Assembly (NCBI GenBank): GCA_902524245.1
Contig: CABZCN010000001.1
Span: 124,001-188,000, forward strand
Length of the DNA: 64,000 nt
Reading direction: 5' to 3'
Origin: an uncultured Alphaproteobacteria bacterium
GTDB taxonomy: Bacteria; Pseudomonadota; Alphaproteobacteria; HIMB59
The notes under the pieces are model-generated. The model was not told the origin of the DNA and searched no databases. It was given only the letters and a program-made list of their open reading frames with translations. This document shows positions 1 to 8,802 of this stretch, in pieces; the first letter of the stretch is position 1, and the number at the start of each line of letters is the position of its first letter. The position numbers and the translations under genes are program-made.

Positions 1-278
1 TACAGATAAAATTTCTTGCTCAACGGTGTTATTATCATTACATAATACAAAATTTTGGTTAAAATAATTTACAGCAAAATTATCAATACTCCATTTTTCA
101 CCAGCATCAATATCATGTTGACCTGATATAACATTCATTAGGGTTGATTTCCCTGCCCCATTTTTACCAACAAGCGCAATAAAATCTTTTCGATGAATAT
201 TTATATCAAGTTCCTTTAAAATTTCTTTTTTATGATAACTAACTGATCCTTCTTTAAGTGAGAATAAAAGTTGTTTCA
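1..278 (-). CDS. ABC-F family ATPase, N-terminal part (cut by window edge)
   Basis: Reading the minus strand from an ATG at 278 gives an open frame to the window edge. It carries a Walker A motif (GKNGAGKST) about 38 residues in, followed by a segment like the start of a soluble duplicated-ATPase (ABC-F/Uup) protein, with no membrane segments. ABC-F proteins act on ribosomes or as housekeeping translation factors. Only about 92 residues are present, so the subfamily cannot be fixed. The gene lies just downstream of tRNA-Gln on the same strand and may share its transcript. A cytosolic ABC transporter ATPase is the alternative. Confidence 0.7.
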
Positions 279-304
279 TATTATTTCAATTTATAGCTTA
301 GATA

Positions 305-379
305 TGGCTGGGGCGGTAGGATTCGAACCTACGCATGCCGATACCAAAAACCGGTGCCTTACCGCTTGGCTACGCCCCA
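305..379 (-). tRNA. tRNA-Gln (anticodon UUG)
   Basis: The minus strand folds into a cloverleaf: a 7-bp acceptor stem that includes GGGGCG/CGCCCC, a D-arm, an anticodon stem CCGGT/ATCGG enclosing a 7-base loop with TTG at the anticodon position, and a T-arm with GTTCGAATC. The discriminator is G and CCA is encoded in the DNA (complement of 305-307). It begins only 16 bases after the ispE stop codon on the same strand, so it is probably cut out of a TPR-ispE-tRNA transcript. Confidence 0.95.
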
Positions 380-395
380 TCAGGATTTAAAGAAC

Positions 396-1214
396 TTATC
401 CGAAATAAAGGGATTTTTCAATTCTAACTGAAGGATAAAACTTGTTAATATCTCTAAAAATCAACCTTTCTTTTGCGTTTTTCTTAAAAGATACAAAAAT
501 TGAAGATCCACTACCACTCATGCCAAATTTTAAGAAATCTCTCCTATAATCCAAAAGGAACATAAATAATTCTTTAAATTCTTTATTTAGCAACATAGAT
601 GAACTAGTTAAGTTATTTTGAGATATTAGTTGTTTTTTGGCTCCCATATTATGGTTTTTAAAATAATTATAAATTTTTTTAGTTAAATTTTTTTGTGAAG
701 GAAAAATTAAGTAAACTTTCCTCCAATAATATTTTTTTGCCTTGAGGTATTTATACTGACTTAATCCATCAATTATTTTTGGATATTTATCTTTAAAAAT
801 AATTACATCTGAACCAATTAATGGTGCATCTTTTTCAAAGTTTTTTGAAGTAATTTGATGATATTCATATAGAAATTTTAAAATTGAGGCTGCATTTGAG
901 GATCCACCTCCTAATCCATAACCAACTGGTATTTTTTTATAAACTAAAAATTTTAATTTTGTTTTAGTTTTGTATTTTCTATCAAAAAATAGAATTGATT
1001 TTTTTATAATATCATTTTTCAATTTGATTATTTTTTTATTTTGATCGTAATAAGTAATTTGTAACTTTGTAGAATTGGATACCGTAATTAAATCATTTAA
1101 TTTTAAAAGAACGACTTTAGAAGAAATCTTATGTTTTTTGATAATTTTATCATAATATTTTATTTTTAAATCAAGATTTATTTTAGCATAGCTTGTTAAT
1201 TTACTTATTTTCAT
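396..1214 (-). CDS. ispE: 4-diphosphocytidyl-2-C-methyl-D-erythritol kinase
   Basis: GHMP-kinase enzyme of the MEP isoprenoid pathway; it phosphorylates CDP-methylerythritol with ATP in the cytosol. The 272-residue product has the glycine-rich ATP loop PVGYGLGGGSSNA at residues 96-108 and the C-terminal GHMP motif MSGSGSS near residue 232. The N-terminus (YAKINLDL) is typical of IspE. Length is slightly short (family about 280-300). Its start lies inside the 3' end of the TPR gene (14-bp overlap), indicating translational coupling. The pathway supplies precursors for ubiquinone and undecaprenyl phosphate. Confidence 0.93.
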   Translation of the reverse strand: MKISKLTSYAKINLDLKIKYYDKIIKKHKISSKVVLLKLNDLITVSNSTKLQITYYDQNKKIIKLKNDIIKKSILFFDRKYKTKTKLKFLVYKKIPVGYGLGGGSSNAASILKFLYEYHQITSKNFEKDAPLIGSDVIIFKDKYPKIIDGLSQYKYLKAKKYYWRKVYLIFPSQKNLTKKIYNYFKNHNMGAKKQLISQNNLTSSSMLLNKEFKELFMFLLDYRRDFLKFGMSGSGSSIFVSFKKNAKERLIFRDINKFYPSVRIEKSLYFG

Positions 1215-2799
1215 TTCTGGCTAAAACTTCCTCGTATTTAAAATAATCTTTATGAAATAGTAAAATTTTATTATCTAAAAATTTAGATTCTTTGTATCTG
1301 CCTAATTCATAATAAATTTGAGATAAATGATCTATTATTTCTGGCTCTGAGGGTTCAAGTTGATAAGCATCATAAATCCATTTTTCTGCCAAATCTAAGT
1401 TATCTTTCTTATAATAAAGCCATCCCAAACTATCAAGTATAGCCCCATCATTATAATTTGAGTCTTTTACTGCCTTTTGAAGCATACTTTCTGCAAGATC
1501 TAATTTTCTATCATTCTCTACCCATAAATATGCAAGATAATTTAATATATAAGGATATGAACTTTTAGATATATCAATACTTTTTTGGATAATTTCTTCG
1601 GCTTTTTTAATATCATTATTTCTCTCTAACAAAATACCATATTTAAAAAGATGAATTGCATCATCAGAATTCTCTATAATACTTATGCAACACTCGTTTA
1701 TAAAATCTAAAGCACCCCTATTATCATTTAAAAAGTACATTTCCATCGCAACAAGAAATGATAACTCTAGATTTATCCAATCATTATGATGATCACTATT
1801 ATTTATAAAATACACTAAGTCACTCATATCAGTGTCTAATTCAAATGATGTTGAGATATAAAGGTAGTTTTTAAAAAAATTAAAATTTTTGTCAGTTGGG
1901 TTAAAATTTTTAATTAATTTTAGTATTTCTTTACTTGGATTTAATTCTGCTAAAAATGAAATTTTTTTATAGAGATAATAATCTCTATTATCTGGATTTA
2001 TTTCGATTAAATAAGATAATAAAGCAAGTGCTTTTTTATACTCACGTGCATAAAAATAATAAGTGCTAGTTTGAAATAGTTGAAGATATATTATGTCTTC
2101 ATAATCCTTAACTACGTAATTTTTATCTAATTCAATAGACAAATTATTAAAAGTAGTTGATGACTGAATAAAATCTGAAAGTGGAAAATTGATGTTATGA
2201 TAATTGAAAATACTGTCCATTATATTTAATTCTTTAGAATTAAATATAGAGAGTGTTTCTATATTTGATGTTATTTCTTCATTAATTTTTTTTAAACTGT
2301 TGAGGTCTTTTTGATGATGATAATAATAAATAGTATTGATATATCTTAAATTTGTAAAGCGACTATCAATTTCATTCAAAATTTCTAAATTATTTTGAAC
2401 ATTGTGTTTATTACAAAAAGTCATCCAAAAATTTATGCTTTTTAATATAGCCTCTTCAAAAATATAAATTTGTTTTTTGTCAGGAATATTTAAGCATTTG
2501 TCATCACCTAGTTTCTTGAGAAAAAGAACAATTTCATGAATAAATCCACTTTCAGTTTCACTAATATTATCAAAAGTATAATTTCCTATAATAATATTAC
2601 TTAATAAGGTTGAAGTACGGTCATTTGAAAAATCATATTTAGGTAATTTTTCCCAAATTAAATAATCATTATTGTATTCAGAATAAATTGAACTTAGAAG
2701 TTGATTTTCGAAAGTATTTTTTAATTGAGACCCATATGCATATACAATAAATCCAAAAAAACATATAAAATATAAACTAAAAGATAATTTTTTAATCAT
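1201..2799 (-). CDS. Secreted or membrane-anchored TPR-repeat protein
   Basis: A 532-residue protein with a hydrophobic N-terminal signal or anchor segment (residues 4-22) followed by an all-helical domain. The C-terminal third (about residues 390-510) has consecutive 34-residue repeats with TPR spacing, for example DGAILDSLGWLYYKKDNLDL. Alphaproteobacteria often carry such a TPR protein next to ispE. TPR proteins act as scaffolds; the partner is unknown, and the envelope location is inferred from the N-terminus. The start codon interlocks with that of the divergent gene in a single CATG (2797-2800), so no separate promoter space exists. Confidence 0.82.
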   Translation of the reverse strand: MIKKLSFSLYFICFFGFIVYAYGSQLKNTFENQLLSSIYSEYNNDYLIWEKLPKYDFSNDRTSTLLSNIIIGNYTFDNISETESGFIHEIVLFLKKLGDDKCLNIPDKKQIYIFEEAILKSINFWMTFCNKHNVQNNLEILNEIDSRFTNLRYINTIYYYHHQKDLNSLKKINEEITSNIETLSIFNSKELNIMDSIFNYHNINFPLSDFIQSSTTFNNLSIELDKNYVVKDYEDIIYLQLFQTSTYYFYAREYKKALALLSYLIEINPDNRDYYLYKKISFLAELNPSKEILKLIKNFNPTDKNFNFFKNYLYISTSFELDTDMSDLVYFINNSDHHNDWINLELSFLVAMEMYFLNDNRGALDFINECCISIIENSDDAIHLFKYGILLERNNDIKKAEEIIQKSIDISKSSYPYILNYLAYLWVENDRKLDLAESMLQKAVKDSNYNDGAILDSLGWLYYKKDNLDLAEKWIYDAYQLEPSEPEIIDHLSQIYYELGRYKESKFLDNKILLFHKDYFKYEEVLARNENK

Positions 2800-3475
2800 G
2801 AATAACCAAGACTACCAAAAAAATATTCTTTTGGAATTGATGAATCTGGAGGAATTTCAAGTAAAAAAATCTCAAAATGACTCCGATAACCAAATAAATG
2901 TAGATATTATCAATAGTCCTAGCAAAGCCACCAGTATTGATCAAATAGAGGATTTTTTAAAAAATGAATTATTAAATTTAAATATTAATCAACCAATCAA
3001 TCTTGTAGAAGGTGATAAAAATTCGAAGATTTTATTTTTTTACGGTAAATGCGACATTAATGATGAAAAGATAATAGATAAAGCAAATGGTGAGTTATTC
3101 GATAAAATGCTTTCCTCCATAAAATTAGATAGGAAACAAATAAGCTTAGTGTCTTATATACCAAGGGGACTTAGTGAGTTTGATAATAACCACAAAATGA
3201 ATTCAATTTTACAACTTATCAATTATCGGTTGATTGAACTGATTAACCCAAAATATTTAATAATTATGTCAAATTATTGCATCAAAATGTTATTGGCTGC
3301 AGACTTGTCTTCCATGTCTCTTCGTGGAAAATGGTTTGATTTCAACACCCCGAATGACGTGGTACCCAAAAAATGCCGTGTGCTTTATGAGCCGTCTTTA
3401 TTAATAAACAATCCAGAACTTAAGAAGGATGCTTGGGAAGATTTAAAAGAAATTAGAAAGCAGCTTGGTGGATAA
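2798..3475 (+). CDS. Degenerate family-4-like uracil-DNA glycosylase homologue
   Basis: A 225-residue protein. Its second half follows the family-4 UDG fold in order: a loop where GEAPG is expected (here FFYGKCDIN, about residues 75-83), ELFDKML for the GKLLDKML helix, SYIPRG for NVVPWRP, INPKYLIIM, LRGKW, and YEPSLL where YHPAYL is normal. The active-site loop and the histidine of the last motif are altered, and the four cysteines that bind the Fe-S cluster in this family are missing. It is therefore probably inactive as a glycosylase, or has a changed role. The neighbourhood (lytic transglycosylase and moaB-like genes downstream) matches alphaproteobacterial family-4 UDG genes. An intact family-1 Ung is encoded at 61431. 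Confidence 0.68.
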   Translation: MNNQDYQKNILLELMNLEEFQVKKSQNDSDNQINVDIINSPSKATSIDQIEDFLKNELLNLNINQPINLVEGDKNSKILFFYGKCDINDEKIIDKANGELFDKMLSSIKLDRKQISLVSYIPRGLSEFDNNHKMNSILQLINYRLIELINPKYLIIMSNYCIKMLLAADLSSMSLRGKWFDFNTPNDVVPKKCRVLYEPSLLINNPELKKDAWEDLKEIRKQLGG

Positions 3476-5158
3476 ATGAGAATTATCGTTTTATTAATTG
3501 TAATGTTTTTTTACTCACAGAGTATCTTTGCTCTTAACTCTAAAGATATTGGCCTATACAAAAGTATTTTTAATGATTACAGAAATGGAAATTTTGATAA
3601 AGGTAATAAAGATATAGCAAAACTAGATGATTTAATTCTCATGGGTCATGTACAAGCTTTAAAACTTCTTCATCCAACAGCACATCGCTCTAGTTTTTTA
3701 GAGCTCCGAGATTGGTTGAGTGAATATAGTGATCATTACGAAGCTAAAAGGATTTATAAATTGGGAGTAAGAAGAATGCCAGATGGGGCAAAAAAACCAA
3801 AAAAAAATTCATACCCACTTTTTAATGAGATCTTTCAAAAAGATAAGTTACAAGAAACTGTTTCCACTAAATCAAATAAAATATTCTCAAATAAAAATTA
3901 CTCAAAAAAAATTAGTATTTATAATACTGTAAGATCAAGAGTTGGAAGAGGATGGCCTACTGGAGCATTAGAATATTTAAACCACCATATAAAAAATTTT
4001 AATCAAAAAGAAAAATCTTTTCTTCTTTCCAAAATTGCCAATGGCTACTACCTTGCAGATTTAGATGATAAGGCTATAAATGTTTTAAATGATGAAGCTT
4101 TCTTGAGTCAACCATACGATGAGGGCTTATGGATCAAAGGTCTCTCATATTATAGAAAAGGAAAATACCAAAAAGCCTCAAGACAGTTTTTAATACTCTC
4201 AAAAATTTCTGATAACAAATGGTTAAGGGATGCTGGTGCTTATTGGTCATTTTTATCCTCAACAAAAGATGCTAATGATGAAATTACTTTCAAAGCATCT
4301 TTAGAAGCTCTAAATAAATCTTGCAAACCAAGTTTTAATATATACTCAATTTTATCTTGTAGAATTTTAGATAAAACCATTCAAGACTTTGAATTTAATA
4401 CCTCATTAATGAGCTCAGATCTTGAGTCATTTTTAAATACCAAATTAGGTGAGAGGATTCAGGCATTAATTGAAATCAATGAACTTCCAATTGCAGAGAT
4501 AGAATTAAATAGACTTCAAAATATTACAAATGACAGGTTTAAAAGACTCATACTAAATTTTTCTATCAAAAATGATCTGAGTTCCTTGCAAATTAAAACA
4601 GCAAAATACTTGTTTAAAGATGATGCCCCGATAGATTTTTTATATCCAAATCCAAAATGGATACAAGATTACAATTTCAACAGTATTGACCCAACAATTA
4701 TTATTAGCATGATAAGACAAGAGTCGCAGTTTAGTGCTTTCGCAAAAAGTGGTAAAAGTGCATATGGATTGATGCAAATTCTTCCATCAACGGCTCGTAT
4801 GGTAAATAAAAAACATAAATTTAAGTCTAATCCAAGAATATTATATGATCCTGAAATTAATGTTGAGACAGGTAGCCTTTACCTTCAAAATTTATTATCT
4901 ATAAATTATATTAATGGAGATTTATTAAAGGCTTTAATTTCATATAATGCAGGGCCAGGAAATCTTTCAAAATGGATGAAAAAAACTACATTTAACGATG
5001 ATAGTTTTCTTTTAATTGAGTCTATACCTTCGAGAGAAACACGAATGTTTGTTGAGAGAGTTCTAACTAATCTTGTTATTTATGAATTAATAAATCATAA
5101 TTCATTCAATTATGCTGATGAACTTATAGCCACTAATACTATCTTGATTAATGATTGA
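3476..5158 (+). CDS. slt: Soluble lytic murein transglycosylase
   Basis: Periplasmic enzyme that cleaves peptidoglycan between MurNAc and GlcNAc with formation of 1,6-anhydro-MurNAc. The 560-residue product has a signal peptide (residues 1-19), a long alpha-superhelical region, and a C-terminal SLT domain. The catalytic glutamate lies in MIRQESQF (Glu about 416), followed by GLMQILPSTA and SYNAGPGN. It begins directly after the preceding stop codon and overlaps the next start by 8 bases, so it is co-transcribed with both neighbours. Confidence 0.92.
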   Translation: MRIIVLLIVMFFYSQSIFALNSKDIGLYKSIFNDYRNGNFDKGNKDIAKLDDLILMGHVQALKLLHPTAHRSSFLELRDWLSEYSDHYEAKRIYKLGVRRMPDGAKKPKKNSYPLFNEIFQKDKLQETVSTKSNKIFSNKNYSKKISIYNTVRSRVGRGWPTGALEYLNHHIKNFNQKEKSFLLSKIANGYYLADLDDKAINVLNDEAFLSQPYDEGLWIKGLSYYRKGKYQKASRQFLILSKISDNKWLRDAGAYWSFLSSTKDANDEITFKASLEALNKSCKPSFNIYSILSCRILDKTIQDFEFNTSLMSSDLESFLNTKLGERIQALIEINELPIAEIELNRLQNITNDRFKRLILNFSIKNDLSSLQIKTAKYLFKDDAPIDFLYPNPKWIQDYNFNSIDPTIIISMIRQESQFSAFAKSGKSAYGLMQILPSTARMVNKKHKFKSNPRILYDPEINVETGSLYLQNLLSINYINGDLLKALISYNAGPGNLSKWMKKTTFNDDSFLLIESIPSRETRMFVERVLTNLVIYELINHNSFNYADELIATNTILIND

Positions 5159-5672
5159 TGAAAAAATAACATTTAAACAAATAAATATTGCCGTAATCAC
5201 TTTGTCGGATACAAGAAAAGAAAGTGATGATAAATCAGGTAATACATTAAAAGAACTGATACAAAAAAAAGGACATTCTGTTTCCCATTATCAGATTATT
5301 GAAGATGAGCCTAAGCTCTTTATTCCTATTATTCAGAAATTAACAGCATCTATCGAACACGATGTAATAATTACTTCAGGTGGGACTGGTCTGACGGGAA
5401 GAGATAATACTATTGATGCCTTAAAAAAAATATCTCAAGTTGAAATTCCGGGATTTGGTGAATTATTTAGACAATTAAGTTATAAAAAAATTGGAACCTC
5501 AACTATACAATCTCGAGCAAGTGCATTTTTATTAAATCAAACTTACATTTTTTGTTTACCTGGATCTACTTCTGCTGTTAGAGATGCTTGGAATGATATT
5601 CTTTATCATCAATTAGACATAAGACACAAGCCATGTAATTTTGTCGAACTAATACCTAGACTTGATGAGTGA
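5151..5672 (+). CDS. moaB: Molybdenum cofactor biosynthesis protein B-like (MogA/MoaB fold)
   Basis: A 173-residue MoCF-domain protein. The conserved signature TSGGTGLTGRDNT lies at about residues 79-91, with ITLSDTR near the N-terminus and CLPGSTSAVRDAW towards the end. MoaB/MogA proteins adenylate molybdopterin. MoaB itself is often dispensable and its exact step is debated. No other molybdenum-cofactor gene is visible in this window, so the role is inferred from the family only. The stop overlaps the rnhB start. Confidence 0.88.
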   Translation: MIDEKITFKQINIAVITLSDTRKESDDKSGNTLKELIQKKGHSVSHYQIIEDEPKLFIPIIQKLTASIEHDVIITSGGTGLTGRDNTIDALKKISQVEIPGFGELFRQLSYKKIGTSTIQSRASAFLLNQTYIFCLPGSTSAVRDAWNDILYHQLDIRHKPCNFVELIPRLDE

Positions 5673-6267
5673 ATATGTTGTTGGAGTCGACGAGGTTGGC
5701 AGAGGATCTCTTGTTGGAAGCGCAATAATTTGTGCTTTTAGATCACAAAATTCCTTATTTGATAAACTTCCATTTAGTGTCTCTGACTCAAAAAAAATAA
5801 ATAAAAAAAAAAGAGAAGAAATTTATGAATATTTCAGATCAAATAAAGGTTTTGAATATAATTATCAAATTATTTTTGGAAAAAAAAAATATATTGAAAA
5901 GTTTAATATCCACAATGTAGTTTTGCAGAGCATGAAACAATCGATAATTTTGTTGTGTAAAAAATCAGATACGATCATCATAGATGGAAATTTTATTCCA
6001 AGCGAAATGCAAGGTTATAAGGTGAAGTCTTTAATTAAAGCAGATGATAAAATAAATCAAGTGTCAGCAGCTTCAATTATAGCAAAAGTCTTTAGAGACA
6101 AATTACTTCTCAAACTACACTCGTTAGATGGTAATTATCAATGGAATAAAAATGCTGGGTACGGTACAAAGTCTCACGTAAACGCTATTTATACACATGG
6201 GGTCAGCAAGTATCACAGAACCACTTATCAACCTATAAGTAAACTTATCAAAAAGTTATCTACTTAG
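5665..6267 (+). CDS. rnhB: Ribonuclease HII
   Basis: Removes ribonucleotides and RNA primers from DNA:RNA hybrids. The 200-residue protein begins with the family motif GVDEVGRGSLVG (acidic residues D and E), has the further acidic residue in IIIDGN, and has VSAASIIAKVFRD and GYGTKSH as expected. I chose the ATG at 5665 over the TTG immediately before it. It overlaps the moaB stop codon by 8 bases. It would cooperate with RNase HI, which is encoded at 15233. Confidence 0.93.
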   Translation: MSEYVVGVDEVGRGSLVGSAIICAFRSQNSLFDKLPFSVSDSKKINKKKREEIYEYFRSNKGFEYNYQIIFGKKKYIEKFNIHNVVLQSMKQSIILLCKKSDTIIIDGNFIPSEMQGYKVKSLIKADDKINQVSAASIIAKVFRDKLLLKLHSLDGNYQWNKNAGYGTKSHVNAIYTHGVSKYHRTTYQPISKLIKKLST

Positions 6268-6328
6268 TTATCAACAGTCTAGTAAGTTTTTTTTACACAA
6301 GATTCTTTATAAATATTAAGATTCATAT
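6268..6328 (+). promoter_or_regulatory. ccrM leader with two GANTC sites and TTATC motifs
   Basis: The 61-base gap before ccrM contains two GATTC sites (6301-6305 and 6320-6324), which are targets of the encoded GANTC methylase. TTATC motifs begin at 6245, 6256 and 6268, with the last reading TTATCAACA, one base from the DnaA consensus TTATCCACA. This arrangement suggests feedback by methylation and perhaps DnaA control of ccrM. It is an inference from motif position; no promoter hexamers are clear. Confidence 0.4.
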
Positions 6329-7393
6329 GTGTTGAAATCAGATAACCTATATTTAGGTGATTGTCTTGATCTGTTGGCTAAGATTAAAGATCAGACAATT
6401 GATTTAATTTTCTTAGACCCTCCTTATAATTTACAATTAAACAAAGTTTTAACTAGACCAAATCATTCTATTGTTAATGGTGTTAATCAGGATTGGGATA
6501 AATTTGATAGTTACTCGAGTTATGATGATTTTACCTTTTCTTATTTAACTGAGTGTAAAAGAGTTCTTAAACCTGATGGGGGGTTATGGATTATTGGTTC
6601 ATATCATAATATTTTTAGAATTGGGAAAATTCTCCAAGATTTAAACTTTTGGATTTTGAATGATGTGATTTGGGCCAAATCAAACCCGTTACCAAATTTT
6701 AGGGCAACAAGACTTACTAATGCGCATGAAACTCTTATTTGGTGTTCAAAAAAACCTAAATCTAAGTATCAATTTAATTATCATACTTTAAAGGTTGCAA
6801 ATGAAGACAGACAAGAGAGAAGTATTTGGAACTTCCCAATTTGTTCAGGTAAAGAAAGGCTGAAAAACAATAAAAACCAAACAGCTCACCCAACTCAAAA
6901 ACCCTTAGCTTTGATGAAAAAAATTATTATTCAGTCATCGATACAAGGAGATCTTGTACTAGAACCTTTTGCAGGCACAGCAAGTTTCTGTGCTGAAGCA
7001 AAATATTTGGGCAGAAATTACATAGGTTTTGAAAAAGATGAAGGTTATTTTAATTTAGCTATTAAAAGATTAAAAAAAATTAAATCTTTAAAAAATGATT
7101 TATTAGAAATTAATGAAAAAGATAAACCAACACAAAAAATACCCTTTGCAAGTTTAATTGACAATGGTCATTTAAAGCCAGGTGCTAATCTCTATAACAA
7201 TAAGAAAAGCTATAAAGCTACAATTTTACCAGATGGGAGTATTTCATATAAAAATGAGAGAGGATCAATTCATAAAATTGCTGCAAAAGTAAATAAGACA
7301 TCGAGTTTCAATGGATGGGATTATTGGTATTATGAAGATAAAAAAAAGAATTTAATATGTATCGATGAAATTAGAAAGAAGATGAGGAGTTAA
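6329..7393 (+). CDS. ccrM: CcrM-type DNA adenine-N6 methyltransferase (GANTC)
   Basis: Beta-class methylase that transfers a methyl group from SAM to adenine in GANTC and is a cell-cycle regulator in alphaproteobacteria. The 354-residue product has the catalytic DPPYN motif (residues 30-34), the SAM-binding LEPFAGTAS motif (about 210), AHPTQKP, and the C-terminal RAMA-like domain of CcrM (from PFASLIDNGHLKPG to the end). It starts with GTG at 6329; a TTG follows at once. An ATG two bases upstream is out of frame. The stop overlaps the mutY stop region by 4 bases on the opposite strand. Confidence 0.93.
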   Translation: MLKSDNLYLGDCLDLLAKIKDQTIDLIFLDPPYNLQLNKVLTRPNHSIVNGVNQDWDKFDSYSSYDDFTFSYLTECKRVLKPDGGLWIIGSYHNIFRIGKILQDLNFWILNDVIWAKSNPLPNFRATRLTNAHETLIWCSKKPKSKYQFNYHTLKVANEDRQERSIWNFPICSGKERLKNNKNQTAHPTQKPLALMKKIIIQSSIQGDLVLEPFAGTASFCAEAKYLGRNYIGFEKDEGYFNLAIKRLKKIKSLKNDLLEINEKDKPTQKIPFASLIDNGHLKPGANLYNNKKSYKATILPDGSISYKNERGSIHKIAAKVNKTSSFNGWDYWYYEDKKKNLICIDEIRKKMRS

Positions 7394-8388
7394 TTTAATA
7401 TTCTTTTAAAGAGTGTTGGTAATGCAAGCTGGTTAGTTTTTGATTTTTCTATCCATACTGAATTGTTAATTTTTGATTTTTTAAGATTAAGTTTATAAAC
7501 ATTTATTTGGAAGAGATTATTTGTAATCGTAAATTTAAAACTTTTGATTTTTTCTTTATTTTTTAAATTTAAATTCGCTATAAATTCTTTATCTAAATTT
7601 GAAGGTAAATGGATAAAGTTTTTGTAAAATTGAAATTTTGGTTTTTTTATAAAACAAATATGTAAAGGAGAGTTTATTAAATAGAAATCTATTTCCTTAT
7701 TATTTTTTTTTATATTTTTATTATTTTTAAATGATTGGAAAGCTGATTTACAAAAACTAGAAAATATACATTTGGAGCACTCGGGGTTATTTTTTTTGCA
7801 AATAATAGAACTATAATCCATCATAGACTCTGCTAAATTCCTATAAGAGATCTTTTTTTTACAAGCTAAACTAAGTATCTCTTCAATCCCATCATCATTG
7901 AGTTTTAAACCAGATACTCTCTGTATTAATCTTTTAACATTGATATCAACTGGGAATGATTTTTTATTATGGCCGATAGCTAATATCGCGCTTGAAGTAT
8001 ATTTCCCAACACCAGGCAAAGAGATAAGACTATCTCTATCATCTGGCAATTTACCATTATAGCTATTGTTAATAATTGTTACTGTTTTGAATAAATTCTC
8101 TGCCCTCTTGTAATAACCTAATCCTGACCAAACTTTTAATAAATGTTCTAATCTTTTATTCTTAAAGGAATTAAAACTTGGAAAAATATTTATAATTTCT
8201 AATATTTTATTTTCTACTGTTTTAACAGTTGTTTGTTGTAACATAATTTCTGATAAATAAGTTAGGTATAAATTTCTATTCCTTCTCCAATATAAGTTTC
8301 TTTGATTTTTTTTAAACCAATGTAGGATTAAAGAGATAAATTTGTTTTTATGAAAAAGTTCTCCAAGCTCAATGATATTGCTTTTCAT
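7390..8388 (-). CDS. mutY: A/G-specific adenine DNA glycosylase
   Basis: Removes adenine mispaired with 8-oxoguanine. The 332-residue protein shows the helix-hairpin-helix LPGVGKYTSSAI with catalytic Asp in FPVDINVKR, YLSEIMLQQTTVKTV near the N-terminus, and the four Fe-S cysteines in CKKNNPECSKCIFSSFC. The C-terminal NUDIX-like domain is present but shortened and poorly conserved. The start at 8388 makes the 5' end overlap divergent dciA by 39 bp. No later in-frame ATG fits before the conserved core, so either the overlap is real or a non-ATG start is used. Confidence 0.9.
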   Translation of the reverse strand: MKSNIIELGELFHKNKFISLILHWFKKNQRNLYWRRNRNLYLTYLSEIMLQQTTVKTVENKILEIINIFPSFNSFKNKRLEHLLKVWSGLGYYKRAENLFKTVTIINNSYNGKLPDDRDSLISLPGVGKYTSSAILAIGHNKKSFPVDINVKRLIQRVSGLKLNDDGIEEILSLACKKKISYRNLAESMMDYSSIICKKNNPECSKCIFSSFCKSAFQSFKNNKNIKKNNKEIDFYLINSPLHICFIKKPKFQFYKNFIHLPSNLDKEFIANLNLKNKEKIKSFKFTITNNLFQINVYKLNLKKSKINNSVWIEKSKTNQLALPTLFKRILN

Positions 8389-8802
8389 CTGGTAAATAAG
8401 GTAAATAAAAAAAAACTAAAAATAAATACTCTTATTCTAAAAAACTGGGAGTATATTTTTGGCAATAATAATAAATTTGTTCAATTAAAAAAAACTATAA
8501 TAAATAATAAAACAGAATCTGTAATTCTTGAATTAAGAGTTAGCCCAGAAAAATCTTTCGAAATGCATTCAAGTACAAATGAAATAGTCATAAAAATTGA
8601 GGAAGTAACTGGAGTGAAAGTAAATAAAATCCTATTTTTTCAAGATCTTTCTGATAAGAATTTAGGAAATAGTAATATTTCAAATTCATCAATGAAAGCA
8701 GAAGGAAAAACTCTTAATAATCAAAAATTTAATGATATAAAAGACGAAGAAGTAAGATCTATTTTTGAAAATATTAATAAAAAGTTATATGAAAATAATT
8801 AG
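8350..8802 (+). CDS. dciA: DUF721 protein, DciA-like helicase loader
   Basis: A 150-residue protein with an N-terminal DUF721 domain (about residues 15-95: NTLILKNWEYIFG, then a beta segment ESVILELRVSP). DciA is the ancestral replicative helicase operator that helps load DnaB. Its place between mutY and a DsbA gene upstream of smc is the usual alphaproteobacterial order. The C-terminal tail is low in complexity. Recognition rests on fold pattern and position more than on strict motifs. The 3' end overlaps the DsbA gene by 14 bases. Confidence 0.72.
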   Translation: MKKFSKLNDIAFHLVNKVNKKKLKINTLILKNWEYIFGNNNKFVQLKKTIINNKTESVILELRVSPEKSFEMHSSTNEIVIKIEEVTGVKVNKILFFQDLSDKNLGNSNISNSSMKAEGKTLNNQKFNDIKDEEVRSIFENINKKLYENN

